DNA of 64,000 nucleotides from Bradyrhizobium canariense (lineage in GTDB: Bacteria; Pseudomonadota; Alphaproteobacteria; Rhizobiales; Xanthobacteraceae). The translations under genes and the position numbers were made by a program. Below, in pieces: positions 15,874-23,537 of the stretch. The notes under the pieces are model-generated. The model searched no databases, was not told the DNA's origin, and saw only the letters and a program-made list of their open reading frames with translations. How positions within the stretch are numbered: position 1 is the stretch's first letter; each line of letters opens with the position of its first letter. The stretch lies in NCBI RefSeq assembly GCF_018130465.1, contig NZ_JAFCKJ010000015.1, positions 1 to 64,000 of the forward strand. The letters are read 5' to 3'.

Positions 15874-17415
15874 TTAAGGACTGAGCGCCACGCGGAATCC
15901 GTGCGTCGGGTAACGAACATTGGTGTCGTAGCCATCGCGGTTGGACGGCCGGACATATCTCGAATCGTTCTTCCAGGAGCCCGAGCGCAGGACGTGAGCG
16001 CTGCAGTCCCCGCTGCTCCATGCCGAGCCGTCGCCGGGCGCGCCCTGATAGGTTTTGTGCCAGCAGTCCTCGACCCACTGATCGACACCGCCGCCCATGT
16101 CGTGGAGCCCGAACGGATTCGGCCTGAAGCTACCGACCTTCGCGGGCTGCTCGGCCGCGAGATCACCGCAATCCTTGCAACCGGCCATGCCCGGCTGCAG
16201 CTTGTCGCCCCACCAATATTTGGTCTGCGTTCCGCCCCGCGCGGCAAATTCCCATTCGGCTTCGCTCGGAAGCCGATAAGTCTTCTTCGTCGCCTGAGCG
16301 AGATAGGCCGCATATTGCTGCGCGTCTGTCCAGCTCACATTGCTGACTGGCGCTTCGTCCTTGCCGATGGCCGTGAAGCCGCACGCCTTTGCAGCGGCGC
16401 ACTCGTTCCATTCCTGCACGGTCACCGGATATTTGCCGATCGAAAACGGCTTGACCGTAACCTGGTGGACCGGACGCTCGGTCGGGTCGTCATTGCTTCC
16501 CATCGCAAAGCTGCCGCCGCGAACGGCGACCATCTCGGGTTCGCGGACGGGAGTTGCCGATTGACTTGGACTTGGCGCCGGAGCGGGCGATGGAGGTGAC
16601 GAAGCCGATGAGGGAGAAGGCTGCGGCGTCTGCGCCGCTTCGCGCGGCGGAGGCTGCGGGCTTGGTGATACGGCAGGAGAAGCGGCAGGGGAAGCGGCGG
16701 GCACGGCGGCCTGCTCGCTCACCCTGCCCGGCGGCTGCGCCAGCAGATACCACAGGACGCCGGCGGCAATCACCGACAGCGTGATTCCCAGGAGAAAGAT
16801 CAGGGCATTCTCGCGCCGCCCCCGCGTCCCGCCGACGGCATCTGCATCCGGCAGCACGCGATAGACGCGCACGGGATCGGTGATGTTCTTGACTTTGCGG
16901 TCCCCGAGCGACTCGTAACCGCACACGACCTTGTGCTTGATCTGCTCGTAGATCGCGCCGGAGATATAGACTTGGCCTGGCTCGGCGATGCCCTCGATGC
17001 GCGTTGCGATGTTGACGCCATCGCCATAGACGTCGTCCGGCTCGACGATGACGTCACCGAGATTGACGCCAATCCGGTACTCGATCCGGGTATCCTTCGG
17101 AAGCGAGGCGTTGCGGCCGATGAGATTCTGCTGGATGACGATGCTGCATCGCACGGCCTCGACCGGACTGTCGAAAATCGCGATGAAGCCATCGCCCGTC
17201 GTCTTCACCAGACTTCCATGGTGCTCGACGATGCTCGGCTGGATGAGATCCCGCTCGATCCGCTTGACGCGGACGTGCGTGCCCTCCTCGTCAGCCTGCA
17301 TCAGGCGGCTGTAGGAAGCGATGTCGCCGACAATGATGGCCGCGAGACGACGCGGCATTGGGCCGTGTGAGGGCGGCTCGTCATTCCCGGATCTGAAGTT
17401 GCGAATTTCGCCCAT
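15874..17415 (-). CDS. Membrane adenylate/guanylate cyclase fused to a SUMF1-like domain
   Basis: A 513-residue protein in three parts. A class III nucleotide cyclase domain comes first (about 20-190: RLAAIIVGDIASYSRLM and KTTGDGFIAIF supply the metal Asp residues; DVYGDGVNIATRIE is the family core). Next comes one membrane segment (about 207-228, IFLLGITLSVIAAGVLWYLL) and a Pro/Ser-rich linker. Last is a formylglycine-generating-enzyme-like domain (about 300-513: VRGGSFAMGS, RLPSEAEWEFAARGG, LHDMGGGVDQWVED). The C-terminal segment has no Cys pair (RSGSWKNDSRYVRPSNRD), so formylglycine synthase activity is unlikely. The topology predicts a cytoplasmic cyclase and a periplasmic sensor or binding domain. 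The start is uncertain; 17415 or an internal ATG at MPRRLAAI. Confidence 0.85.
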   Translation of the reverse strand: MGEIRNFRSGNDEPPSHGPMPRRLAAIIVGDIASYSRLMQADEEGTHVRVKRIERDLIQPSIVEHHGSLVKTTGDGFIAIFDSPVEAVRCSIVIQQNLIGRNASLPKDTRIEYRIGVNLGDVIVEPDDVYGDGVNIATRIEGIAEPGQVYISGAIYEQIKHKVVCGYESLGDRKVKNITDPVRVYRVLPDADAVGGTRGRRENALIFLLGITLSVIAAGVLWYLLAQPPGRVSEQAAVPAASPAASPAVSPSPQPPPREAAQTPQPSPSSASSPPSPAPAPSPSQSATPVREPEMVAVRGGSFAMGSNDDPTERPVHQVTVKPFSIGKYPVTVQEWNECAAAKACGFTAIGKDEAPVSNVSWTDAQQYAAYLAQATKKTYRLPSEAEWEFAARGGTQTKYWWGDKLQPGMAGCKDCGDLAAEQPAKVGSFRPNPFGLHDMGGGVDQWVEDCWHKTYQGAPGDGSAWSSGDCSAHVLRSGSWKNDSRYVRPSNRDGYDTNVRYPTHGFRVALSP

Positions 17416-17722
17416 TGCGGGGGGACTCCACAAACTTGCAAAGGCAGGCCCCAGCCTACGACTGCCAAAGGCGATCGTCTGTGAACGCTATCACATCGAT
17501 GAAATGGGGCAATGTCGCAGGAATCGCAGGCGTCGAGTTCCGGATGGCGAAGACGTCACATCGAATGAACCTTCATGACCCCACCGATGACTAATGCCCG
17601 GCGTGGAACTAATCACCTCGCTCCGCCCTGCGATGGTCATGTCAGGGATGTGCGAACGTTGAACGCGTTGCACCTGGGCCGCGTCTACAGCGTACAGCTC
17701 AGCTGCTGCACGCGAGGCCCTC
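17416..17722. other. Intergenic gap, no feature recognised
   Basis: This 307-bp stretch lies between the divergent cyclase gene and the exported-protein gene. I saw no convincing gene, repeat or stress-type promoter. One GGAAC at 17604-17608 lacks a matching -10 element at 16 or 17 bases. Confidence 0.5.
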
Positions 17723-18343
17723 ATGAAGCTTTCTCTCTTTGCTGCCGTCTTCCTTGCCGCGCTCGGCGGCGCCGCCCACGCCGAGGAGGCCGACGATATC
17801 CGTGAGGCCAGCAAGGCCGAAGCCGAGACCTTCAACGCGCGCATCTACGGCGGCGCGCCGGGCAACAAGGCCTATGCCTGCTTCGTGCGGCGCTACGACG
17901 CCGAGCATCTGGCGCGTCATCCAAAGCAGAAGGTCGCCTCGATGAAGCTGCTGATCTCGGCGGAATTGGACACGGAAGACAAGCAGCTCCACAACTCCTT
18001 CCGCCTCGGCTTCAGATATCGTCACCGCTCCGGCGATTTCGACTCCAGCGGCTCCTGCCATCACGCCGTGTTCACCAAGGACGGCACCGAGGTCCGCCTC
18101 GGCTGCGGTGTCGACTGCGAGGGCGGCGGCATCGGCGTTGCGCTCTCAAAGGACGACAAATCGGCGATCGTGCGGCTGGCACGGGTCAGGGTCTGGCAGA
18201 ACAACAAGCCGGATGACGACGCCGAGCAATCGCTGGTCGCCGGTGCCGACGACGGGATTTTCCGCCTAGATCGAACGGACAACAGGGAATGCGCCTCGCT
18301 CGTGACCGACCGCAAGGAACTCGCCGCGCTCCGCCACAAATGA
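17723..18343 (+). CDS. Exported hypothetical protein
   Basis: A 206-residue protein with an N-terminal Sec signal peptide (MKLSLFAAVFLAALGGAAHA) and a mature domain I cannot assign. The mature part has several Cys (YACFV, SGSCHHAVF, RLGCGVDCEGGG, RECASL), which may form disulfides in the periplasm. GAGG precedes the ATG. A DsrE-like exported protein gene follows after 31 bases, so the two may be co-expressed. Confidence 0.7.
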   Translation: MKLSLFAAVFLAALGGAAHAEEADDIREASKAEAETFNARIYGGAPGNKAYACFVRRYDAEHLARHPKQKVASMKLLISAELDTEDKQLHNSFRLGFRYRHRSGDFDSSGSCHHAVFTKDGTEVRLGCGVDCEGGGIGVALSKDDKSAIVRLARVRVWQNNKPDDDAEQSLVAGADDGIFRLDRTDNRECASLVTDRKELAALRHK

Positions 18344-18374
18344 TATGTGTCCGGCGCAATCGAGGGAGATCGTC

Positions 18375-18824
18375 ATGAACCGCCGGAACATCTTGTGGAG
18401 CGCCGTCTCGGCTTTGGGCGCGGCGCTCGGCGCCTCCCGCGCGAAGGCCGCGCCGGAAGCCGGTACGGGCGGCAAGCTGAAGGTGGTCTATCACCTGAGC
18501 GATGCCGAGAAGGTCCATTTCGTGCTCGGCAACATCCAGAACCACATCGACGGCGTCGGCGGTCCAGACCATGTGACGATCGCGCTGGTGATCCACGGGC
18601 CGGCGCTGAAGGCGTTTCACTGGGCGCAGGCCAACCCTGACATCAGCAAGCGCGTCGGCGATTTCTCCAAAGATGGCGTCGAGCTTGCCGCCTGCGGCAA
18701 CACGATGAAGGCGCAGAACGTCACGCTCACGGATCTCTTGCCGGGCTTCGTCAGCGCGGAGAAGGGCGGCGTGGTCCGTTTGGCCGAGCTCCAGTCGCAG
18801 GGCTATCTCTATCTGCGGCCGTAG
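18375..18824 (+). CDS. DsrE/DsrF-like exported protein
   Basis: A 149-residue protein whose N-terminus (MNRRNILWSAVSALGAALGA, cleavable after SRAKA) looks like an export signal, with Arg-Arg as in a Tat signal. The mature part resembles DsrE-fold proteins: KVVYHLSDAEKVHFVLGNIQ, VTIALVIHGPALKAF and GVELAACGNTMKAQ, where the Cys is in the usual DsrE-type position. Function is unknown; relatives bind or relay sulfur. GAGGGAGAT precedes the start at 18375, which is better supported than upstream in-frame starts overlapping the previous gene. Confidence 0.75.
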   Translation: MNRRNILWSAVSALGAALGASRAKAAPEAGTGGKLKVVYHLSDAEKVHFVLGNIQNHIDGVGGPDHVTIALVIHGPALKAFHWAQANPDISKRVGDFSKDGVELAACGNTMKAQNVTLTDLLPGFVSAEKGGVVRLAELQSQGYLYLRP

Positions 18825-18851
18825 GTCCGCGAGAGGCACCGCCACATTCTC

Positions 18852-18931
18852 CGTCATTGCGAGCGCAGCGAAGCAGTCCCTCCGCGGAGGCAGGCTGGAT
18901 TGCTTCGTCGCAAGGGCTCCTCGCAATGACG
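18852..18931. repeat. Palindromic intergenic repeat (family A), short variant
   Basis: An 80-bp member of the CGTCATTGCGAG / CTCGCAATGACG family with a shortened centre. It lies between the DsrE-like gene and the ArsR cassette and could end the upstream transcript. Confidence 0.85.
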
Positions 18932-18982
18932 GCGGAGCGGGTTGCGCGCGAGGGCCCATCCTCGCATCGCGCTTGACTCATC

Positions 18983-19026
18983 CATAACTCCAGGGTTATG
19001 AGTATATCCATAACTTACAGGTTATG
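18983..19026 (+). promoter_or_regulatory. Double palindromic operator upstream of arsR-type gene
   Basis: Two copies of CATAAC-N6-GTTATG lie at 18983-19000 and 19009-19026, 26 bp apart. Both half-sites are perfect and the second copy extends to TCCATAAC / GTTATGGA. The tandem site ends directly before the likely start codon of the ArsR-family gene, so it is very probably that regulator's own operator. Half-site spacing suits a winged-helix dimer. Confidence 0.8.
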
Positions 19027-19032
19027 GATTTT

Positions 19033-19356
19033 ATGTCCGCCGCTCACGACCTTCTGTTCAGGGCGCTCGCCGACCCCACCCGTCGGGCGATCTTCGAGCG
19101 TTTGTGCCGCGAGGGCGAACAGACGGTCGGGGCCCTGACAGCACTGTCGGGCGTTTCCCAGCCGGCGGTCTCAAAACATCTCGGCGCGCTGAAGCAGGCT
19201 GGCCTCGTGCGCGACCGGCATCAGGGACGGCAAACCCATTACAGCGCACAGCCCGGCGCGCTCAATCCGCTGATCGACTGGACCAGCCAGATGGCCGGGT
19301 TCTGGCAAAACCGGCTCGATGCGCTCGACGATCTCCTGAAGAGGATGGACCAATGA
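19033..19356 (+). CDS. ArsR family transcriptional regulator
   Basis: A 107-residue winged-helix repressor. The helix-turn-helix is in VGALTALSGVSQPAVSKHLG followed by LKQAGLVRDRHQGRQTHY; LFRALADPTRRAIFERL is the typical N-terminal helix. It lacks the Cys metal-binding motif (CVC) of ArsR/SmtB sensors and belongs to the group paired with SRPBCC proteins. The start at 19033 (MSAAHD) is preferred; an ATG at 19024 lies inside the operator. The stop overlaps the SRPBCC gene by ATGA. Autorepression through the upstream double palindrome is likely. Confidence 0.88.
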   Translation: MSAAHDLLFRALADPTRRAIFERLCREGEQTVGALTALSGVSQPAVSKHLGALKQAGLVRDRHQGRQTHYSAQPGALNPLIDWTSQMAGFWQNRLDALDDLLKRMDQ

Positions 19357-19784
19357 ACGAAACTGCCGCCGACATGCGTTCTGTCGTCATCGAGCGCGAA
19401 TTTGCCTTTCCGGCAGAGCGGATCTGGCGCGCGCTGACGCAGCCGCATCTGATCGAGGAATGGCTGATGAAGAACGACTTCAAGCCGACCGTCGGCCACC
19501 GCTTCAACCTTCGCGGCGAGTGGGGCGGCGTGCTGGACTGCGAGGTCCTCACCATCGAGCCGCAGAAGACGCTCGCCTACACCTGGAATTTCTCGCATGA
19601 CGACGCGGCGTTCGATCTCAAGAGCGTCGTGACCTTCACGCTGACGCCGACGGGCGCGGGCACTCAGTTGCGCGTCGAGCAAGCCGGCTTCAGCCCGACG
19701 CAGAAGCAGGCTTTTGGCGGCGCGCATGCCGGCTGGAAGCAGTTTTTCGCCAAGCTAGACGAGCTGCTGGCAAAGGTGGACTAG
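19353..19784 (+). CDS. SRPBCC (AHSA1-like) domain protein
   Basis: A 143-residue single-domain START/Bet v1-fold protein. VVIEREFAFPAERIWRALTQ, LIEEWLM, the central GEWGGVLDCEVL strand and the C-terminal GGAHAGWKQFFAKLDELL helix match the AHSA1/SRPBCC family, which has a hydrophobic ligand cavity. It is translationally coupled to the ArsR gene (ATGA overlap), the usual genetic pairing. Ligand and reaction are unknown; the ArsR partner suggests that expression responds to a small hydrophobic molecule. Confidence 0.87.
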   Translation: MNETAADMRSVVIEREFAFPAERIWRALTQPHLIEEWLMKNDFKPTVGHRFNLRGEWGGVLDCEVLTIEPQKTLAYTWNFSHDDAAFDLKSVVTFTLTPTGAGTQLRVEQAGFSPTQKQAFGGAHAGWKQFFAKLDELLAKVD

Positions 19785-19828
19785 CTCCGCCACCGGCCTT
19801 CATTCGATCATCTCAACAGGAGGTTTCA

Positions 19829-20053
19829 TTGACCGGGAATATGTGGATTCGACAGATCCATCGCTGGCTGTCGCTCGCTTTCACGCTCGCCGTCATCGCC
19901 AACTTCGTCGCCATGACCATGCAGCTCCAGGCCGTGTGGATCGGCTTCCTCGCGCTCGTCCCGCTGATCCCGTTGCTCGCGACCGGGCTCTATATGTTCG
20001 CGCTGCCCTATCTCGGCCGGCGCGACGGCACGCGACAGGAGGCGAGATCGTGA
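19829..20053 (+). CDS. Small two-helix membrane protein
   Basis: A 74-residue protein with two hydrophobic helices (WLSLAFTLAVIANFVAMTM; VWIGFLALVPLIPLLATGLY) and a basic C-terminus. The likely start is TTG at 19829, because a consensus AGGAGG at 19818-19823 sits five bases upstream; the first ATG (19841) would be 17 bases away. It follows the SRPBCC gene by 44 bases and overlaps the DUF1801 gene by GTGA, so it belongs to the ArsR cassette. Family unknown. Confidence 0.7.
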   Translation: MTGNMWIRQIHRWLSLAFTLAVIANFVAMTMQLQAVWIGFLALVPLIPLLATGLYMFALPYLGRRDGTRQEARS

Positions 20054-20493
20054 AAAAGGCCGTGACCGCGACAAAGAGCAGCGCGAAGGACGCGAATGGG
20101 CCCTCGCCCTCCAGGCTGATCGACGGCAGGATCAAGGAACTCGGCGACTGGCGCGGCGAAATGCTCGGGCGAATCCGCGGCCTGATCAAGGAGGCCGATC
20201 CTGACGTCGTCGAGGAATGGAAATGGCGCGGCGTGCCGGTGTGGGAGCATGACGGCATCATCTGCACCGGCGAGACCTACAAGGCCGTGGTGAAGATGAC
20301 GTTTGCCAAGGGCGCGGCACTGGACGATCCCGCGGGGCTGTTCAATTCCAGCCTCGAGGGAAATGTGCGGCGCGCGATCGATTTTCGCGAGGGCGAGAAG
20401 ATCAATGAGAAGGCGTTGAAGGCACTCATCCGCGCAGCCGTGGCGTTGAACGCGTCCAAAGCCAAGAAGAAGCCGGCGAAGCTTTCCGGATAG
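20050..20493 (+). CDS. DUF1801 family protein
   Basis: A 147-residue protein with the DUF1801 (YdhG-like) fold: MLGRIRGLIKEADPDVVEEW, WRGVPVWEHDGIIC, TYKAVVKMTFAKGA and FREGEKINEKALKALIRAAV. Lys-rich tails are present at both ends. The start is GTG at 20050, supported by AGGAGG at 20037-20042 and by overlap with the preceding stop. Function is unknown. It is the last gene of the ArsR-SRPBCC cassette. Confidence 0.82.
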   Translation: MKKAVTATKSSAKDANGPSPSRLIDGRIKELGDWRGEMLGRIRGLIKEADPDVVEEWKWRGVPVWEHDGIICTGETYKAVVKMTFAKGAALDDPAGLFNSSLEGNVRRAIDFREGEKINEKALKALIRAAVALNASKAKKKPAKLSG

Positions 20494-20522
20494 AACAGCC
20501 GTTGTGGAGCCACGAACGCTTT

Positions 20523-20662
20523 CCTTCTCCCCTTGTGGGAGAAGGTGGCGCGAAGCGCCGGATGAGGGGTCTCTATCGACACGGGAAATGTGGAGAGATA
20601 CCCCTCACCGCAGTGAGCTTGTGTCTCCCGGCGTCGCCGCCCTCTCCCGCAAGGGGCGAGGG
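20523..20662. repeat. Palindromic intergenic repeat (family D)
   Basis: A 140-bp element with CTTCTCCCCTTGTGGGAGAAGG at its left end and CCCTCTCCCGCAAGGGGCGAGG at its right, around CCGGATGAGGGG and CCCCTCACCGC segments. It fills much of the gap between the convergent DUF1801 and spoVR genes and may act as a bidirectional terminator. Confidence 0.8.
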
Positions 20663-20708
20663 CACATCAACGTGCATCTCGCCGTATTGCTCCGCATAGT
20701 CAGCAGCG

Positions 20709-22244
20709 TCAGGCCACCGCCGAGATCGGGCGCGGGCTCACGACATATTCGCGCAGCACCTTGTCGTTGGCATCGACCTCGATCAGCGCGACGTCGTAGG
20801 TCCAGAGATCGGCCAGATGCTGGAGCACGCGCTTGGCGTCGGTCTCGTTGAGCTGCGAGCCCTTGATGACATGGTGATGCAGGATCAGCCGCCGGTCGCC
20901 GGAGAGATCGACGTCGATCACCTCGATATTCGCGTCGATGTAGCCGACATCGTGCTGCCGTGCCAGCTCGCGCCGGACGCGGCGGAAGCCGCGCTCGTCG
21001 TGGATGGCGTCGACCCGGATGCCGGCGCGTTCCTCGGGATCGTCATGCAAGTGGAACATGCGGAGGTGCCGCATCAGCTTCGGACTCAGGAACTGGGCGA
21101 TAAAACTCTCGTCGCGGTAGTTGGCCCAGACGTCGCGCAGCACGCCCATCACGTCGTTCTTGCCGGCGATATCCGGGAACCACTCACGGTCCTCGTCTTC
21201 CGGCCTGGTGACGATGCGCTCGATGTCCTGCATCATTGCGAAGCCGAGCGCATAGGGGTTGAAGCCGGAAAAGCGCTGGTCGTCGAATTCGGGCTGGAAC
21301 ACGACGTTGGTGTGCGACTGCAGGAATTCGAGAAAATTGCCGTCGCTGATGCGACCCTGCTGATGCAGCTTGGTCATGATGCGATAGTGGACGTAGGTTG
21401 CCGTCCCCTCGTTCATCACCTTGGTCTGGCTCTGCGGATAGAAATATTGCGCGATGTGGCGGACGATGCGCAACAGCTCGCGCTGCCAGGGCGCCAGCCG
21501 CGGCGCGCTCTTCTCGAGGAAATACAGCAAGTTCTCCTGCGGCAGGCCGAGCAGCTTGCGGCGGCGTTCGATGCTGATCGTTGACCGGGTCTTGCTCTTT
21601 CCTGCCGGCACGGTGCGCCAGAGGTCGTTGAAGACCTCCTCCTCGTGCTGGCGACGGCGCCCTGCCCGCTTCTCTTCGGCGCGAAGGTCGAGCTTCTTCT
21701 TGCCGGGATAGCGGTCGATCCCGTGCGACATCAGCGCATGCGCGGCATCCAGGGTGCGCTCGACCTCGACGCGGCCGTAGCGATCCTCGCATTGCATGAC
21801 GTAGTTCTTGGCGAAATCCAGATAGTCCAGGATGCCGTCGGCGTCGGTCCACTGCTTGAACAGATAGTTGTTCTTGAAGAAGTGATTGTGCCCGAAGGCG
21901 GCGTGCGCGATCACCAGGGTCTGCATCGTCGCCGTGTTCTCCTCCATCAGATAGGAGATGCAGGGCGAGGAGTTGATCACGATCTCATAGGCGAGCCCCA
22001 TGAGGCCCTTGCGATATGAGGCCTCGTGATACGCAAAGTGCTTTCCGAACGACCAGTGCTTGTAGAACAGCGGCATGCCGACCGACGAGTAGGCATCCAG
22101 CATCTGCTCGGCGGTGATCACCTCGATCTGGTTCGGATAGACGTCGAGCCCGAGATCTTTCGTCGCCACCTCCTCGCAGGCATCGGTGATGCGCTGCAAG
22201 GTGTGAAAATCCCAATCGGCGCCTTCGAACAAGCGTTCCGTCAT
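20709..22244 (-). CDS. SpoVR family protein
   Basis: A 511-residue cytoplasmic SpoVR/YcgB protein of normal length. Typical features are ADWDFHTLQRITDACEEVA, MPLFYKHWSFGKHF, AYEIVINSSPCISYLMEEN, AHAAFGHNHFFKNN and NEGTATYVHYRIM. The many conserved His and Glu residues suggest metal binding. Function is unresolved; in enterobacteria it is tied to stationary-phase stress with YeaG and YeaH. Its ATG at 22244 overlaps the stop of the DUF444 gene, completing the prkA-yeaH-spoVR operon. Confidence 0.93.
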   Translation of the reverse strand: MTERLFEGADWDFHTLQRITDACEEVATKDLGLDVYPNQIEVITAEQMLDAYSSVGMPLFYKHWSFGKHFAYHEASYRKGLMGLAYEIVINSSPCISYLMEENTATMQTLVIAHAAFGHNHFFKNNYLFKQWTDADGILDYLDFAKNYVMQCEDRYGRVEVERTLDAAHALMSHGIDRYPGKKKLDLRAEEKRAGRRRQHEEEVFNDLWRTVPAGKSKTRSTISIERRRKLLGLPQENLLYFLEKSAPRLAPWQRELLRIVRHIAQYFYPQSQTKVMNEGTATYVHYRIMTKLHQQGRISDGNFLEFLQSHTNVVFQPEFDDQRFSGFNPYALGFAMMQDIERIVTRPEDEDREWFPDIAGKNDVMGVLRDVWANYRDESFIAQFLSPKLMRHLRMFHLHDDPEERAGIRVDAIHDERGFRRVRRELARQHDVGYIDANIEVIDVDLSGDRRLILHHHVIKGSQLNETDAKRVLQHLADLWTYDVALIEVDANDKVLREYVVSPRPISAVA

Positions 22245-23524
22245 GGAGCGGATTTCTCCTGGGAAGTTTCGCGGCGCTGGAACAGATCGTGGAACACCGG
22301 AAAAATCTCGCTGCGTTCGCTGACCTTGCGCATCGAGAGCGGTGCGCCGCTGTTGCGCAGGCGCTCGTAGAGGGTCCAGAGCGAGGAGTCGGACAGATCG
22401 AAGGCGCTGCCGCCGGACTCGCCGACCTCGAGATAGGCGAAGAACTGGCAGACCGGCAGGATCTTGTCGGTCAGCAGCATGCCCGTGAGCTCGCCGTCGG
22501 AATAGGAATTGTCGCCGTCGGAGGCTTGCGCGGCGTAGATATTCCAGTCCGACGGGCTGAAGCGTTCGCGCACGATCTCGTGCATTGCCTGCAGCGCGCT
22601 GGAGACCAGCGTGCCGCCGGAGGCCGGGCCGTAGAAGAAGGTCTGCTCGTCCACCTCCTCGGCGCGATCGGTGTGGCGGATGAAGACGATGTCGACATGC
22701 TTGTAGCGGCGCTTCAGGAACACGTAGAGCAGCATGTAGAAGCGCTTGGCGAGATCCTTCATGTGCTCGGACATCGAGCCCGACACGTCCATGAGGCAGA
22801 ACATCACGGCCTGGGCAACGGGCTTGGGCACCGTCTCGAAGCGGCGGTAGCGGATGTCGAGTGGATCGATGAAGGGAATGCGCTTGGTCTTCGCTTTCAG
22901 CTTTTCGAGCTGGGCCAGCAGCACCAGACGCTCGTCCTCATCCGCGCATGCGGCGATGGCGGATTCCAGCTCTTCGATCTCTTCCTTGCTGGGGCGCTTG
23001 AGCGCGATACGGCGCGCCATTGCGCGCCGAACCGTCCGGCTCACCGAGATGTTGGATGGCGAGCCCGACGTGGTGTAGCCGGCGCGCTGGATGCCCTCGC
23101 TCTCGGTGTGCGCGATCTTGCGCTTGGCAAGGTCGGGCAGCTCGAGATCGTCGAGGAAGAGATCGACGAATTCGTCGCGGCTCAGCACGAAGCGGAAGGC
23201 GTCCTCGCTGTCGCCTTCGCCTGGACCAGAGTCCTTGGCGCTGCCCTGCCCGGAACGCTGGAGATAGTCGCCCTCGATGAACTTCTTGTTCCCGGGCAAC
23301 ACCATATCACGGGTTCCGCCGTCGCGGCGGAAACGCGGCTCGTGCATGCCGTCGAGCGGGATCGTGACTTCGCCACCCTCCAGGACGTCCTTGATGTCGC
23401 GTTCCTGCGAGGTCTTCTTGACGGCGCCCTGCACCAGGGATTTGGCCCGACGCAAGAACCGCTGCCGGTTCTCGAGACTCTTGCCGCCTGGATTCAGGCG
23501 CCTGTCAATAATGTGAATCGGCAC
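22241..23524 (-). CDS. YeaH/DUF444 family protein with VWA-like domain
   Basis: A 427-residue protein of the YeaH (DUF444) family. It starts GTG at 23524 giving MPIHIIDRRLNPGGKSLENR, the family N-terminus. The C-terminal half carries a von Willebrand A-like metal site: MFCLMDVSGSMSEHMKDLAK is the MIDAS DxSxS segment. VWA proteins often work with AAA ATPases, here PrkA, whose gene lies 13 bases upstream. It is a likely partner or regulator of the kinase. An ATGA overlap links it to spoVR. Confidence 0.93.
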   Translation of the reverse strand: MPIHIIDRRLNPGGKSLENRQRFLRRAKSLVQGAVKKTSQERDIKDVLEGGEVTIPLDGMHEPRFRRDGGTRDMVLPGNKKFIEGDYLQRSGQGSAKDSGPGEGDSEDAFRFVLSRDEFVDLFLDDLELPDLAKRKIAHTESEGIQRAGYTTSGSPSNISVSRTVRRAMARRIALKRPSKEEIEELESAIAACADEDERLVLLAQLEKLKAKTKRIPFIDPLDIRYRRFETVPKPVAQAVMFCLMDVSGSMSEHMKDLAKRFYMLLYVFLKRRYKHVDIVFIRHTDRAEEVDEQTFFYGPASGGTLVSSALQAMHEIVRERFSPSDWNIYAAQASDGDNSYSDGELTGMLLTDKILPVCQFFAYLEVGESGGSAFDLSDSSLWTLYERLRNSGAPLSMRKVSERSEIFPVFHDLFQRRETSQEKSAP

Positions 23525-23537
23525 TTTTCCATCCGCC

